From an uncultured Mailhella sp. (GTDB lineage: Bacteria > Desulfobacterota > Desulfovibrionia > Desulfovibrionales > Desulfovibrionaceae): 50,071 nucleotides of DNA. A program made the position numbers and the translations under genes. Positions within the stretch are counted from its first letter, which is position 1. Every line of letters begins with the position of its first letter. The notes below the pieces were generated by a model. The model was not told the DNA's origin and did not search any database. It saw nothing but the letters and a program-made list of their open reading frames with translations. The stretch lies in assembly GCF_944324615.1 (NCBI RefSeq), contig NZ_CALUWY010000016.1, forward strand, positions 1 to 50,071, read 5' to 3'. Below, piece after piece: positions 1-8,830 of the stretch.

Positions 1-1014
1 CGTATCGTGCGCATGCACGCCAACAAGCGTGAAGAAATCAAGTGGGCCGGCGCCGGCGACATCGTCGCTCTCGTGGGCCTCAAGAACGTCTCCACCGGCG
101 ACACCCTCTGCCACGACGACGCTCCCGTGGTCCTGGAATCCCTGGACATCCCGGATCCCGTCATCCAGGTTGCCATCGAACCCAAGACCAAGGCCGACCG
201 CGACGCCCTTTCCGCCGCCCTCAACAAGCTCTCCAAGGAAGACCCCTCCTTCCGCGTGACGGGCGATGAGGAAACCGGTCAGACCCTGATCGCCGGTATG
301 GGCGAACTCCACCTCGACATCATCGTGGACCGCCTGACCCGCGAATTCAACGTGAATGCCAACGTGGGCAAGCCTCAGGTTGCCTACCGCGAAACCATCA
401 CCAAACCCTCCAAGTCCGACACCAAGTACGCCAAGCAGTCCGGTGGTCGCGGCCAGTACGGCCATGCCGTCATCGAGGTCGAACCCAACCCGGGCAAGGG
501 CTACGAGTTCATCAACTCCATCACGGGCGGCGTGATCCCCAAGGAATACATCCCCGCCATCGACAAGGGTATCCAGGACGCTCTGAAGAGCGGCGTGCTC
601 GCCGGCTACCCCGCCGTGGACGTGAAGGTCAACCTCGTGTTCGGTTCCTACCACGAAGTGGACTCCTCCGAACAGGCCTTCTACGTTGCCGGTTCCATGG
701 CCATCAAGGACGCCATGCGCAAGGCCAGCCCCGTGCTTCTGGAACCCATCATGAGCGTGGAAGTGGTGACTCCCGAAGATTACCTCGGCGACGTCATGGG
801 CGACCTCAACGGCCGCCGCGGCAAGGTGCAGGCCATGGAAGCCCGCGCCGGCGCCCAGGTCATCAGCTGCCATGTGCCGCTGTCTGAAATGTTCGGTTAC
901 GCCACCGACCTGCGTTCCCGTACGCAGGGCCGCGCCACCTTCAGCATGCAGTTCGATCACTACGAAAGAGTGCCCGCCAGCATCGCTGAAGAACTGGTAG
1001 CCAAGAAGAACTAG
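1..1014 (+). CDS. fusA: Elongation factor G, C-terminal part (5' truncated by window edge)
   Basis: This is the C-terminal 337 residues of elongation factor G, the GTPase that drives ribosome translocation and, with RRF, ribosome recycling. The frame is open from base 1, so the true start and the GTPase domain lie outside the window; a full EF-G is about 690 residues. The end of domain II, then domains III, IV and V are present. The GMGELHLDI stretch of domain III and the GGRGQYGHA loop of domain IV are clearly recognisable, and the region ending [14 protein letters not shown] is the usual domain V. No frameshift is seen. A rho-independent terminator follows 40 bases after the stop. An intact str-operon gene is likely; I cannot tell whether it is the main EF-G or a paralogue. 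Confidence 0.97.
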   Translation, partial: RIVRMHANKREEIKWAGAGDIVALVGLKNVSTGDTLCHDDAPVVLESLDIPDPVIQVAIEPKTKADRDALSAALNKLSKEDPSFRVTGDEETGQTLIAGMGELHLDIIVDRLTREFNVNANVGKPQVAYRETITKPSKSDTKYAKQSGGRGQYGHAVIEVEPNPGKGYEFINSITGGVIPKEYIPAIDKGIQDALKSGVLAGYPAVDVKVNLVFGSYHEVDSSEQAFYVAGSMAIKDAMRKASPVLLEPIMSVEVVTPEDYLGDVMGDLNGRRGKVQAMEARAGAQVISCHVPLSEMFGYATDLRSRTQGRATFSMQFDHYERVPASIAEELVAKKN

Positions 1015-1053
1015 TCGTACAGGGTATTCCCTGACAAGGCCAGAGAACATGAG

Positions 1054-1081
1054 GGCCGGGGCGAAAGCTCCGGCCTTCTTT
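1054..1081 (+). terminator. Rho-independent terminator after fusA
   Basis: A 9-bp stem (GGCCGGGGC with GCTCCGGCC, one G-T pair) closes a GAAA tetraloop and is followed by TTCTTT. It lies 40 bases after the fusA stop codon. Confidence 0.85.
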
Positions 1082-1298
1082 GTACCCTGCGCCCGGCTTC
1101 TGATGCGCGAAGGCCTGCGCTCTTCAGAAAGAGGCGCTCTTCCCGCAGAAGGGCGCCGCATCCTGCCATGACGGCCCAAGACGCCGGGCAGACATGCGGC
1201 GGAAGCCGCCTCCGCCCCACAGAACGACCTGAAATACCGAACATTTTCGGCCTTTGCGGCCCTCGCCGCACAAGGCTCTGCCCCGCAAGGAGAGAGGC

Positions 1299-1895
1299 AT
1301 GACGGAAAAGGAAAAAATGATGGCCGGCATAGTGTACAGCGTACTGGATGAGGAACTGATCCGCCTGCACCGGGCCTGCGTGGACGCCTGCGCGCTCTGC
1401 GACAGGCTTCTTCCCTCGCAGCTGGAGGCCAGAAGGGAACATCTTGCCCGCATTCTCGGCAAAACCGGGGAACATTTCCTCATCGAACCGGGCTTTGTCT
1501 GCGATTACGGCTTCAACATCGAAATCGGGGAACATTTCTTCGCCAATTACAACCTCGTCATTCTCGACTGCGCGCCCGTGCGCTTCGGCAGAAACTGCTT
1601 CATCGGCCCGCAGTGCGGCTTCTACACGGCCTGCCATCCGCTGGATGCCGGGGAACGCGCCGCCGGTCTGGAATGGGCCAGACCGGTTCTTGTGGGCAAC
1701 GACGTGTGGTTCGGCGGCCATGTCACCGTTCTGCCCGGGGTGACCATAGGCGACGGAAGCGTCATCGGCGCGGGGAGCGTGGTCACGCGCGACATTCCCC
1801 CGGGCGTGGTGGCGGCGGGCAATCCCTGCCGCGTTCTGCGCCCCGTCACGGAGAAGGACCGCATACTTCAGGGCGGCCTTCCGCCCCGGCACTGA
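1299..1895 (+). CDS. Maltose/galactoside O-acetyltransferase-like hexapeptide-repeat enzyme
   Basis: A 198-residue acetyl-CoA-dependent O-acetyltransferase of the Maa/NodL/LacA type, cytoplasmic, acting on a sugar or similar hydroxyl acceptor. The N-terminal Maa-type segment is followed by left-handed beta-helix hexapeptide repeats (VGNDVWFGGHVTVLPGVTIG and IGAGSVVTRDIP). The catalytic His lies in FYTACHPLDAGER. I start at the ATG preceded by AAGGAGAG with 4 bases between; an in-frame ATG 45 bases upstream lacks a ribosome binding site and would add an unrelated Arg/Pro-rich leader. The gene stands alone between the fusA terminator and a bidirectional terminator. The family is secure; the acceptor is not. 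Confidence 0.9.
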   Translation: MTEKEKMMAGIVYSVLDEELIRLHRACVDACALCDRLLPSQLEARREHLARILGKTGEHFLIEPGFVCDYGFNIEIGEHFFANYNLVILDCAPVRFGRNCFIGPQCGFYTACHPLDAGERAAGLEWARPVLVGNDVWFGGHVTVLPGVTIGDGSVIGAGSVVTRDIPPGVVAAGNPCRVLRPVTEKDRILQGGLPPRH

Positions 1896-2273
1896 ACTTT
1901 CCCCCCTTCCTTTCCCCGAAAAGGGCCGGGGAAAGGCGACGGGCCGGCTTTCCGGCAGGGCAAAAGCGGCACAGCTTACTCGCCTGCCCTCTCCGGCCGG
2001 ATGCGTTCCGCCGCAGAGTCCTTCCGACTTCCTGTGCCCTGTCTGTGCAGAGGAAAGCGCCCTTCCCCGCCTGTTTTCCGCCCCGCCCTTCTTGCCTCCT
2101 TCGCGGAAAAAACAGCGGAAAACGCCGCATTAAAGGAAAAAGCGCCCTTCCGGCACAGCCGGGAGAGCGCTTTTTTGCAGAGAGGGTCTGCCTCCGGGAA
2201 GAGTTGAACGGCAGGAGCGGAAAACAGGCCCTCCGGCAGGGAAACAGGAAAACGCTTCCGGGAAGGAACCCGA
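1896..2273. other. Intergenic region between convergent genes
   Basis: This 378-base gap separates the plus-strand acetyltransferase from the minus-strand TTT binding-protein gene. It holds a hairpin just after the acetyltransferase stop (CCTTTCCCC pairing with GGGGAAAGG, about 1908-1933, no T tract) and the terminator at 2140-2176. Open frames here show no family features and I do not call a gene. Confidence 0.6.
2140..2176. terminator. Bidirectional terminator between convergent genes
   Basis: AAGCGC, a one-base mismatch and an eight-pair inner stem close over ACA and return to GCGCTT, followed by six T. The minus-strand reading is also T-rich after the stem, so it can serve both the acetyltransferase and the TTT operon end. 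Confidence 0.8.
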
Positions 2274-3215
2274 TTAATTGGCCAGAGCTTCCTTCAGCGC
2301 CTCGCCGTAGGAGGTGAATTCCTCGGCGTAGAAGGCCTGGGCCTGTTCCGGCTCCATCCACCAGGGGTTCATGCTGAGCTTGCGCACGGCCTCGGCGTAT
2401 TCGGGGCTGTTCACCACTTCGCGCATGGTATCCACGAGCACCTTGACGATGTCGGCGGGAATGCCCTTGGGCGCAATGCAGGCCTGCCACATGATGAAGT
2501 TCTTGTTCAGACCGATGTCGGCGGAATTCGGCATGGGCAGGTTGTCCACCTTCTTGTCGGAGAACTGCACAAGGCCGTACACGTCATACTGGGAAAGCGC
2601 CACGGGCATGTCGGCATGGAACTGCAGGCGGTCGGCGGCGATTTCCTTCATGATTTCCGGGGTGGAACGGTAGGGCACATAGCGGAACTTGAGCCCGTAG
2701 TGCCTGGCCAGCGCAAGCACCGGCACATGGCTCATGTTGCCCTTGCCGGAAATGCCCACGATGTACTTGCCCGGGGCCTTCTTCACGATTTCCACCATTT
2801 CCTCAATGTTCTTCCACGGAGCCTTCTTGCTGGTCATGAGCACCACGGGCTGCTGCGTGGCCATGCCGATGAACTGGAAGCTGTCCACACCGTAGGGCAG
2901 TTTCTTCATGTGGGGCTGGAGGCAGAGCGCGCCGGTGGGGTCGAAGCCTATGGTGTAGCCGTCGGGTCTGGCCTGGGCTATCTGCGTGGTGCCCTGCGTG
3001 CCGCCCGCACCCACCACGTTCTGCACCACCACGGGCTGGCCGAGCTTCTTTTCCATCATGCCGGCCAGAACACGGGCGGGCAGGTCATTGGAACCGCCCG
3101 CGCCGAAGGGCACGATCATGGTAATGGGACGTTCGGGGTAGGCGGCAAGGGCGGAACCCGCGGCAAGCAGCGTACAGGCGAAAGCCAGACCGAGACGTTT
3201 GAAAAGACTGTTCAT
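2274..3215 (-). CDS. TTT transporter periplasmic binding protein (TctC/Bug family), system 1
   Basis: A 313-residue periplasmic solute-binding protein of the tripartite tricarboxylate transporter family. A clear signal peptide (MNSLFKRLGLAFACTLLAAG, cleavage near ALA-AYPERP) is followed by the Bug-family start YPERPITMIVPFGAGGSND, the first ligand loop. The NVVGAGGTQGTTQIAQARPDGYT segment is the family's second hallmark. The ATG has AAGGAGA seven bases upstream. It is the last gene of the long minus-strand series, 86 bases after its TctA partner, which reverses the usual position of the binding protein at the front. Ligands of this family are small carboxylates, but binding specificity cannot be read from sequence. 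Confidence 0.93.
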   Translation of the reverse strand: MNSLFKRLGLAFACTLLAAGSALAAYPERPITMIVPFGAGGSNDLPARVLAGMMEKKLGQPVVVQNVVGAGGTQGTTQIAQARPDGYTIGFDPTGALCLQPHMKKLPYGVDSFQFIGMATQQPVVLMTSKKAPWKNIEEMVEIVKKAPGKYIVGISGKGNMSHVPVLALARHYGLKFRYVPYRSTPEIMKEIAADRLQFHADMPVALSQYDVYGLVQFSDKKVDNLPMPNSADIGLNKNFIMWQACIAPKGIPADIVKVLVDTMREVVNSPEYAEAVRKLSMNPWWMEPEQAQAFYAEEFTSYGEALKEALAN

Positions 3216-3301
3216 GCGCTCTCCTTGAAAAAGGTTGAGGGTTCACGCCATGCGGCGAGGCGGAAAAGCGGGCGAAGATTCCCTCCGTCCGGCCGGAAAC
3301 A

Positions 3302-4786
3302 TCAGCTTCGCGTCCTCAGGCGGCGCAGAAGCGGCATGCAGAGAATGAGCGCGGTCACGGCGAACAGGCACAGGGCGATGGGCGAGGCGGAAATGTATTC
3401 CCACCAGCCGAGATCGGCCTTGTACAGGGTCATCTGGCCTATGCTCATTTCAAACTGCTGCCCGAGCACGAGACCGATGACGATGGGCGGCATGGGGAAG
3501 CCGCTGCGGCGCAGAAGATAGGCCACGATGCCCGCGCCTATGGTGACGGCCACGTCGTTGATGTTCCCGCGGGAACCGTAGGAACCCAGCACGCAGAGCA
3601 CGGTGATGAGGCCCATGAGTATGGGTTCCGGGGTCTTGAGCAGGTAGTTGAACATGCGCGTGGTGAGGCAGCAGCAGGGCCACATGAGCACATTGGCCAC
3701 GGCAAGGGCCACGAAAATGCCGTAGACGATGGCGGGGTTATCCGCCATGAGACGCACGCCCGGGGTGATGCCGTGCAGGATGAAGGTGGCCAGCATGATG
3801 GCGGTGACGGGATCGCCGGGAATGCCGAGAGCCAGGGAAGGCACCAGCGCACCGCCCGTCACGGCATTGTTGGCGGATTCGGCGGCCACGATGCTGTCGG
3901 GTTCGCCGGTGCCGAACTTGTCGCGGCGGGGGCTGGAGCGCTTGGCTTCACCATAGGCTATGAAGGCCGCCGTGGTGGCTCCCGTGCCGGGCAGAATGCC
4001 CACGAAGGTTCCGATGATGGAGGATTTCACGAGATTCCAGAGCCTGCCCCGGTAATCTGCGATGCGCGGCATCTTCAGCCTGTCCACACTCAGCACGCTC
4101 CCCTGTTCTTCATGAAGCATGCGCTCGGCACGGTCGATGACCTCGGAAATGGCGAACACGCCCACGATGACGGCCACGGTGTCCATGCCGCCGTCCAGGG
4201 CGTAGAGGCCGAAGGTGAAGCGCGCATCCGGCGTGAAGGGCGACATGCCCACGCAGGCCAGAAGCAGCCCGATGACGCCTGCCGCAAGCCCCTTGAGCTG
4301 ATTTTTGCCCGACACGCTGGAAATGCAGGTCAGGCCCATGAGAATGAGACCGAAGGTTTCCAGCGGGCCGAACTGCAGGGCGAAGGAAGCCACCGTGGGC
4401 GCGGCGACGACAAGGACGGCGCAGGAAAAAAGGCCGCCGAAAATGGAAGAACCCAGGGCCCAGCCTATGGCCGTGCCGCCCTTGCCCATGCGGGCCATGG
4501 GGTAGCCGTCGATGGAGGTGGCGGCGGCCTGCGGCGTGCCGGGGGTGTTGATGAGCACGGCGGCGATGCTGCCGCCGCAGTTGGAGCCGCAGTACACGCC
4601 GAGCAGCAGGGCCATGGCCTGCAGCGGCTGCATGCCGAAGGTGAAGGGGAGGCAGATGGAAATGGCCACCACGGAACCGAGTCCGGGCAGAGCGCCGATG
4701 ATCATGCCCACCATGACACCCATGAGGTTCATGATGAGGGGAAAGGGACTCAGCACTTCGGCAAAGGCGGAAAATATCATGTCCAT
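3302..4786 (-). CDS. TTT transporter large membrane subunit (TctA family), system 1
   Basis: A 494-residue polytopic inner-membrane protein forming the main translocation subunit of a secondary TTT transporter. Two family hallmarks are visible: the N-terminal GALPGLGSVVAIS loop and the central GILPGTGATTAAFIAYGEAKR loop, each a re-entrant-type glycine-rich segment between hydrophobic helices. Length is normal (about 500). The ATG is preceded by GGGAG. It lies 16 bases after TctB1 and 86 before TctC1. It is clearly diverged from the second TctA copy 2.4 kb away, so this is not a recent duplication. Confidence 0.94.
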   Translation of the reverse strand: MDMIFSAFAEVLSPFPLIMNLMGVMVGMIIGALPGLGSVVAISICLPFTFGMQPLQAMALLLGVYCGSNCGGSIAAVLINTPGTPQAAATSIDGYPMARMGKGGTAIGWALGSSIFGGLFSCAVLVVAAPTVASFALQFGPLETFGLILMGLTCISSVSGKNQLKGLAAGVIGLLLACVGMSPFTPDARFTFGLYALDGGMDTVAVIVGVFAISEVIDRAERMLHEEQGSVLSVDRLKMPRIADYRGRLWNLVKSSIIGTFVGILPGTGATTAAFIAYGEAKRSSPRRDKFGTGEPDSIVAAESANNAVTGGALVPSLALGIPGDPVTAIMLATFILHGITPGVRLMADNPAIVYGIFVALAVANVLMWPCCCLTTRMFNYLLKTPEPILMGLITVLCVLGSYGSRGNINDVAVTIGAGIVAYLLRRSGFPMPPIVIGLVLGQQFEMSIGQMTLYKADLGWWEYISASPIALCLFAVTALILCMPLLRRLRTRS

Positions 4787-4802
4787 GCTTGTCTCCCGGA
4801 AA

Positions 4803-5249
4803 TCAGAACAGCGTCCCCACAGGCAGGGGAATGCGCAGGATGTAGGTAAAGAGCAGCCAGATCACCACCATGGAAAACCCGCACACGGCGATAAGGGCGG
4901 GAATCCTGCGCCAGCCCATGATGAAGGCCACGGCAAAGGCGGCAGCAAAGCTCGACACGAAGAATCCCACCGTGGTGAACACGGCGGCATAGAGAAAAAG
5001 CACGGCCATGACGGACAGGGTACGGCGGGAAAAAATGGGCACCGCGGAAACCGTGCCTGCCAGTCGCAGGCCTTTTCCGGCCAGCACGGCCCCCAGAAGC
5101 GCCAGCAGCGCAATGAGCATGCGCGGGTACTTCATGGGGTCGATGTCGTCTTCAAACATGATCTCGCTGGGATCGACCAGCGTCTGCGTATAGAGAACCG
5201 CGCTCAGGCCCATGAGCAGCACGCCGCTTATCACATCCTCTTTCTTCAT
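4803..5249 (-). CDS. TTT transporter small membrane subunit (TctB family), system 1
   Basis: A 148-residue protein with four predicted membrane helices, the small partner of TctA. The DPMKYPRMLI segment after the first helix matches the TctB pattern (an aromatic or Pro-rich turn entering helix 2). Its ATG overlaps the stop of the upstream M20 peptidase gene as ATGA, indicating translational coupling. A longer in-frame reading with 58 extra Arg/Gly/Pro-rich residues is possible but lies inside the M20 gene and is rejected. TctB sequences are poorly conserved; position between M20 and TctA supports the call. Confidence 0.85.
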   Translation of the reverse strand: MKKEDVISGVLLMGLSAVLYTQTLVDPSEIMFEDDIDPMKYPRMLIALLALLGAVLAGKGLRLAGTVSAVPIFSRRTLSVMAVLFLYAAVFTTVGFFVSSFAAAFAVAFIMGWRRIPALIAVCGFSMVVIWLLFTYILRIPLPVGTLF

Positions 5250-6451
5250 GCTTCCGCCTCCTCGGAGCTTCTGTTCAGGGGAACCATGCCGCCACGGCAT
5301 ACCTCCTGCACCATGCGCAGAAGAAGGTAGAGGCGCGGGGCAACGGTACGCACGGGCAGGTATTCCTCCGCCGTGTGCATGGCCACGCAGCCCGGACCGA
5401 AACCGTCCAGCGAAGGACAGCATTCCGCACTGAAACTCGTGTCGTTGCCGCCTATGGCATGACGGTAGCCGAGTTCCATGCCGAGTTCGGCGCGGGCCAT
5501 GGTCCTCACCCTGTCGGCCAGCTCCAGCGTGACGGGGTTGTTGCCGTAGGGCATGATGGCGATGTCCATGTCGAAGGAGACTTCGCTTTCCGCAAACAGT
5601 CTGTTTCTGATGATCGCTCTGATGTCGTTCTCCACGCGGGAGAACTCCGCCGCATCCGCCACACGGATGTTGAGCACGGCTTCCGCCGTATCGGGAATGA
5701 CGTTGGGCCGGGAACCGAAGCTCCCCACCGTGGCGTTCACCGCCGTGCGGATCTGCGGCCGGGAAAGAAAACGGAGCTGAAGCAGCTGATGGGCCAGTTC
5801 AAGGCCCGCATTCACCCCTGCCGGGGGTTCCGCCGCGGAATGCGCCGCCCTGCCCCGCACGCGGAGCCTGCCATTGGCCATGCCGCGCCCGCTCACGGTG
5901 ATGAGGTTGCCCTCCGCCCCGCTCAGCTCCATGTTGAGGGCGATGTCGTGTTTGCGCGCAAGGGCCCTGATCTGATCCCGGCTTCCCAGAGAGCCGGATT
6001 CCTCGTCGGCATTGCAGAACACCGTGAGGGTATCATAGTCGCACCCTTCAAGTTCGCGCATCATGGGAAGCGCCCTGAGCACCATGGCTATGGACGTCTG
6101 CATGTCGGCCACGCCCGGGCCGAAGGCCTTCTCCCCGTCGCAGGAAAACGGCCGCCTTGCCGCCTCTCCCGCCGGAAACACGGTGTCGTAATGGGTGAGA
6201 ATGAGAATGCGCGCCCGGCCCGTGCCGTGGAACACGGCCTCAAGGTTCCACTTGCCCTTCCGCGGCTCGGCAGCTTCCAGAAGGCGCACGCTTCCGCCCT
6301 GTTCCGTGAACAGATCCGAAAGCAACTCGGCCTTTCGTCTGAGTCCGGGCAGGTCGTCGGTGCCGGAATCCATGTTCACGAGTCGCTGCGAAAGCCCCAG
6401 TATCTCCGGGACCGCTCTTTCACAGGCAAGAAGAAGCGCATTGCCTTCCAT
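5246..6451 (-). CDS. M20 family metallopeptidase (glutamate carboxypeptidase/ArgE-like)
   Basis: A 401-residue cytoplasmic zinc hydrolase of peptidase family M20. Visible catalytic residues: H87 and D89 in LILTHYDTVFP, the bridging D116 in GPGVADMQ, the general base and ligand pair E150-E151 in NADEESGS, and a late His in CVAMHTAEEY. The dimerisation (lid) domain runs from about residue 190 to 300. I use the ATG preceded by CGGAG rather than a TTG 51 bases upstream. The gene sits exactly between two TTT transporter sets and overlaps TctB1 by four bases, so it probably hydrolyses an amide, peptide or N-acyl bond in an imported substrate. Which one is unknown. Confidence 0.9.
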   Translation of the reverse strand: MEGNALLLACERAVPEILGLSQRLVNMDSGTDDLPGLRRKAELLSDLFTEQGGSVRLLEAAEPRKGKWNLEAVFHGTGRARILILTHYDTVFPAGEAARRPFSCDGEKAFGPGVADMQTSIAMVLRALPMMRELEGCDYDTLTVFCNADEESGSLGSRDQIRALARKHDIALNMELSGAEGNLITVSGRGMANGRLRVRGRAAHSAAEPPAGVNAGLELAHQLLQLRFLSRPQIRTAVNATVGSFGSRPNVIPDTAEAVLNIRVADAAEFSRVENDIRAIIRNRLFAESEVSFDMDIAIMPYGNNPVTLELADRVRTMARAELGMELGYRHAIGGNDTSFSAECCPSLDGFGPGCVAMHTAEEYLPVRTVAPRLYLLLRMVQEVCRGGMVPLNRSSEEAEA

Positions 6452-6633
6452 GAAACACTCCGTCGCGTCTTGAAGATTGTTCCGCACAGCTTCGGGCCTC
6501 AAAAGGACGCCGCATGCGGCAGCATCCGGCCCTCAGTGTGATACATTCATCATCAATATCCGTATATTACAGAAGAATCACCTCATTATTGCCGCCGCAT
6601 GTCTCAGGGATGCATCCTCAGAAGGCTTCCGCT

Positions 6634-6670
6634 CTGCGCTCCGGGAAGGATATTCCCTTTCCCGGCGCAG
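6634..6670. other. Strong hairpin in the TctB2-M20 gap
   Basis: CTGCGC at the left end and GCGCAG at the right end, with an inner TCCCG/CGGGA stem around a GGATATTCC core, form a long imperfect hairpin without a T tract. It could be a processing or transcript-stabilising element downstream of TctB2. An AT-rich stretch at about 6535-6595 next to it may hold a promoter for the M20-TctB1-TctA1-TctC1 half. Confidence 0.45.
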
Positions 6671-6747
6671 AAACGGCAGGCCGTATGCCGGGCGGCGTCG
6701 CCTTGCGGAGTCTTCTTCCCGGGCAGCGCCGCCTTGAAGAGCACAGG

Positions 6748-7200
6748 CTAGTAGAAAAGGTTTTCCGGGAAATAGATGTGCATGATATCGGTGAAGAAGA
6801 GCTGGAAGAAGACGAGGAAGAAGGCCACATACAGCACGTTGCACACCGTATTTTTCAGCGAATGCTTCTTTTCCAGAAGGAAGATGATGGTGAGCATGCC
6901 GAGTCCCATGAATATCTTGAAGGAAAGATACATGGCGCCCAGGCACTGCACCACGAAGATTGCGGAAACAATACACCAGCGCTTCACCGGAATGCCCGCA
7001 AAGAAGGTCATGTGCGGGCCCTGCCGGGTCAGCAGCGCGCGCAGGGCCAGAAGCGCGCTCGTGCCCATGAGCAGATAGATGGTGCACATGGGGAAGATAT
7101 AGCCTTCCCGGGGAATGTGCGTGAGCTGCGTGCGCATGAGCAGGCAGAACAGAATGACGACAACGGCGCAGCTGACATCGACAATACGGCTGTTGTTCAT
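6748..7200 (-). CDS. TTT transporter small membrane subunit (TctB family), system 2
   Basis: A 150-residue protein with four hydrophobic helices, of TctB size and topology. The N-terminal helix (VSCAVVVILFCLLM) leads into IPREGYIFPMCTIYLLMG, the same helix-turn-Phe-Pro pattern as TctB1. A strong AAGGAGG precedes the ATG, 10 bases after the stop of TctA2, so the two genes are coupled. The C-terminus ends in an aromatic-rich segment after the last helix. Weak family conservation means the call rests on topology and on its neighbour. Confidence 0.82.
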   Translation of the reverse strand: MNNSRIVDVSCAVVVILFCLLMRTQLTHIPREGYIFPMCTIYLLMGTSALLALRALLTRQGPHMTFFAGIPVKRWCIVSAIFVVQCLGAMYLSFKIFMGLGMLTIIFLLEKKHSLKNTVCNVLYVAFFLVFFQLFFTDIMHIYFPENLFY

Positions 7201-7210
7201 GACTGCCTCC

Positions 7211-8722
7211 TTATGCGGCGGCCTGCCCGGCCTTGCGGGCGGCGGAGATTTCCTTCCAGATGGAATAGACGAGGGAAAGCACGGTAAGGGCGATGAGCAC
7301 GAGGCTCTGCGGACGGGAGAAGAAGAACATGACCACGTTGCCTTCCGCCGCGCCGAGATGCAGGGAAAGCTTGAAGCCTTCTTCCATCATGCCGCCGAGG
7401 ATGAGGCCCAGGGCCATGGGAGCCACGCCGAACTTGTAGCGGATGAGGATGTAGCCGATGAGGCCGCCCGCGCACATGGAAATGACGTCCATGGCGGAAG
7501 TGCTGATGGAGTACGCGCCCACCACGGACATGGCGATGATGGCCACTACCAGGAAATTCTGGGGAATCTGCAGCACGCGCACGAAGATGCGTATCAGCAC
7601 GAGGCCGAGAATGAGGATCATGATGTTGGCAAGGAAAAGGCCGATGAAGTAGGTGAACACCACGTCGCTCTGTTCCGTGAACAGGGCGAATCCGGGCTTG
7701 AGGCCGTGGGTCATGAGCGCGCCGAGCATGACTGCGGCAGGGGCGCTGCCGGGAATGCCCAGGGTGAGCATGGGAATCTGCGCGCCGCCGACCACGGCGT
7801 TGTTGCACACTTCGGGGGCCATGATGCCTTCCATGATGCCGGTGCCGAACTTTTCAGGCTTGCGGGAAAAACGCTTGGCCTCGTTGTAGGCGATGAAGGT
7901 GGCGATATTGCCGCCCGCACCGGGCATGATGCCGATGATGAGACCCACCACGCCGGCGACGCCCACCACCCAGATGCGGTGGAAGAACTCCTTCACCGTC
8001 TGCCAGAACACGCCGGGAGCGGGCCGGTAGGGGGCCATGCCGCCGTGTTCACCCGCGGGCTTGAGCAGCATGAGGGCCTGCGGAATGGCGAAGAGACCGA
8101 TGAGCGCGGGCACCACGTTGATGCCGTTCATGAGTTCCATGGTATTGAAGGTGAAGCGGGGAATACCGGTGATGGGGTCCATGCCCACGCAGGCGAAAAG
8201 CAGGCCGAGCAGCGCGCCGATGATGCCCTTGAGCACCTGCCCGGAAGAAAGAGAGGCGATGATGGTGAGGGCGAACACGCACAGCCAGAACTGTTCCGGC
8301 GCGCCGAAGCTCATGGCCACATGCGCCAGAGGAATGGAAAGGAAGATGAGCGCGCACACGCCGAAAAGTCCGCCGAACACGGAGGAAATGAGCGCGGTGA
8401 GCAGCGCCTTCTGCGCATGGCCGTTCTGCGCCATGGGGTGTCCGTCGAAGGTGGTGCACAGCGCCGCCGCCGTTCCGGGGGTATTAATGAGAATGCTCGG
8501 GATGCTTCCGCCGTATTCCGAACCGCAGTACACGGAACCGAGCATGAGCAGGGCGACGCCGGGTTCCAGACCGAAGGTGAACGGCATGAGAAGCGCGATG
8601 CCGAGCGTGCCGGAAAGGCCGGGTATGGCTCCCATGATGATGCCGAAGCAGGCGCTCAGCGCCATGAGCAGCAGCGTCATGGGTTCAAAGAGATTGGAAA
8701 GGACAACCGAAATATCAAACAT
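7211..8722 (-). CDS. TTT transporter large membrane subunit (TctA family), system 2
   Basis: A 503-residue polytopic TctA protein. It carries GAIPGLSGTLGIALLMPFTFG in the N-terminal half and GIMPGAGGNIATFIAYNEAKR in the centre, the paired family loops. The central loop differs from system 1 (GAGGN instead of GTGAT), consistent with a different solute or coupling detail. The ATG follows GAGG. A 108-base gap with a stable hairpin separates it from the binding-protein gene upstream, while TctB2 follows after 10 bases. Confidence 0.94.
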   Translation of the reverse strand: MFDISVVLSNLFEPMTLLLMALSACFGIIMGAIPGLSGTLGIALLMPFTFGLEPGVALLMLGSVYCGSEYGGSIPSILINTPGTAAALCTTFDGHPMAQNGHAQKALLTALISSVFGGLFGVCALIFLSIPLAHVAMSFGAPEQFWLCVFALTIIASLSSGQVLKGIIGALLGLLFACVGMDPITGIPRFTFNTMELMNGINVVPALIGLFAIPQALMLLKPAGEHGGMAPYRPAPGVFWQTVKEFFHRIWVVGVAGVVGLIIGIMPGAGGNIATFIAYNEAKRFSRKPEKFGTGIMEGIMAPEVCNNAVVGGAQIPMLTLGIPGSAPAAVMLGALMTHGLKPGFALFTEQSDVVFTYFIGLFLANIMILILGLVLIRIFVRVLQIPQNFLVVAIIAMSVVGAYSISTSAMDVISMCAGGLIGYILIRYKFGVAPMALGLILGGMMEEGFKLSLHLGAAEGNVVMFFFSRPQSLVLIALTVLSLVYSIWKEISAARKAGQAAA

Positions 8723-8760
8723 ACGCGCCTCGCTGCGTTTCCGTAATGAAAGCGGAACCG

Positions 8761-8781
8761 GCCCGGTCGGCAGGACCGGGC
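8761..8781 (-). other. Intercistronic hairpin between TctC2 and TctA2
   Basis: GCCCGGTC and GACCGGGC form a perfect 8-bp stem with a GGCAG loop in the gap after the binding-protein gene. There is no T tract. Such hairpins commonly protect the 3' end of a binding-protein message so it is made in excess over the membrane subunits; that role here is inferred from position. Confidence 0.6.
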
Positions 8782-8830
8782 GGAGAAACAGAGGCCGGGA
8801 GAAGGCCGAAGCCTCCCCCCGGCGCAGACA

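Noticed and set aside
3773..4849. A plus-strand open frame of over 350 codons opposite TctA1
   Set aside because: It is His/Gly/Ala-rich with no motif, lies antisense to a clear TctA gene and mirrors its codon bias.
7115..8746. A 540-codon plus-strand open frame opposite TctA2
   Set aside because: Same reason: antisense shadow, extreme His/Glu/Ala content.
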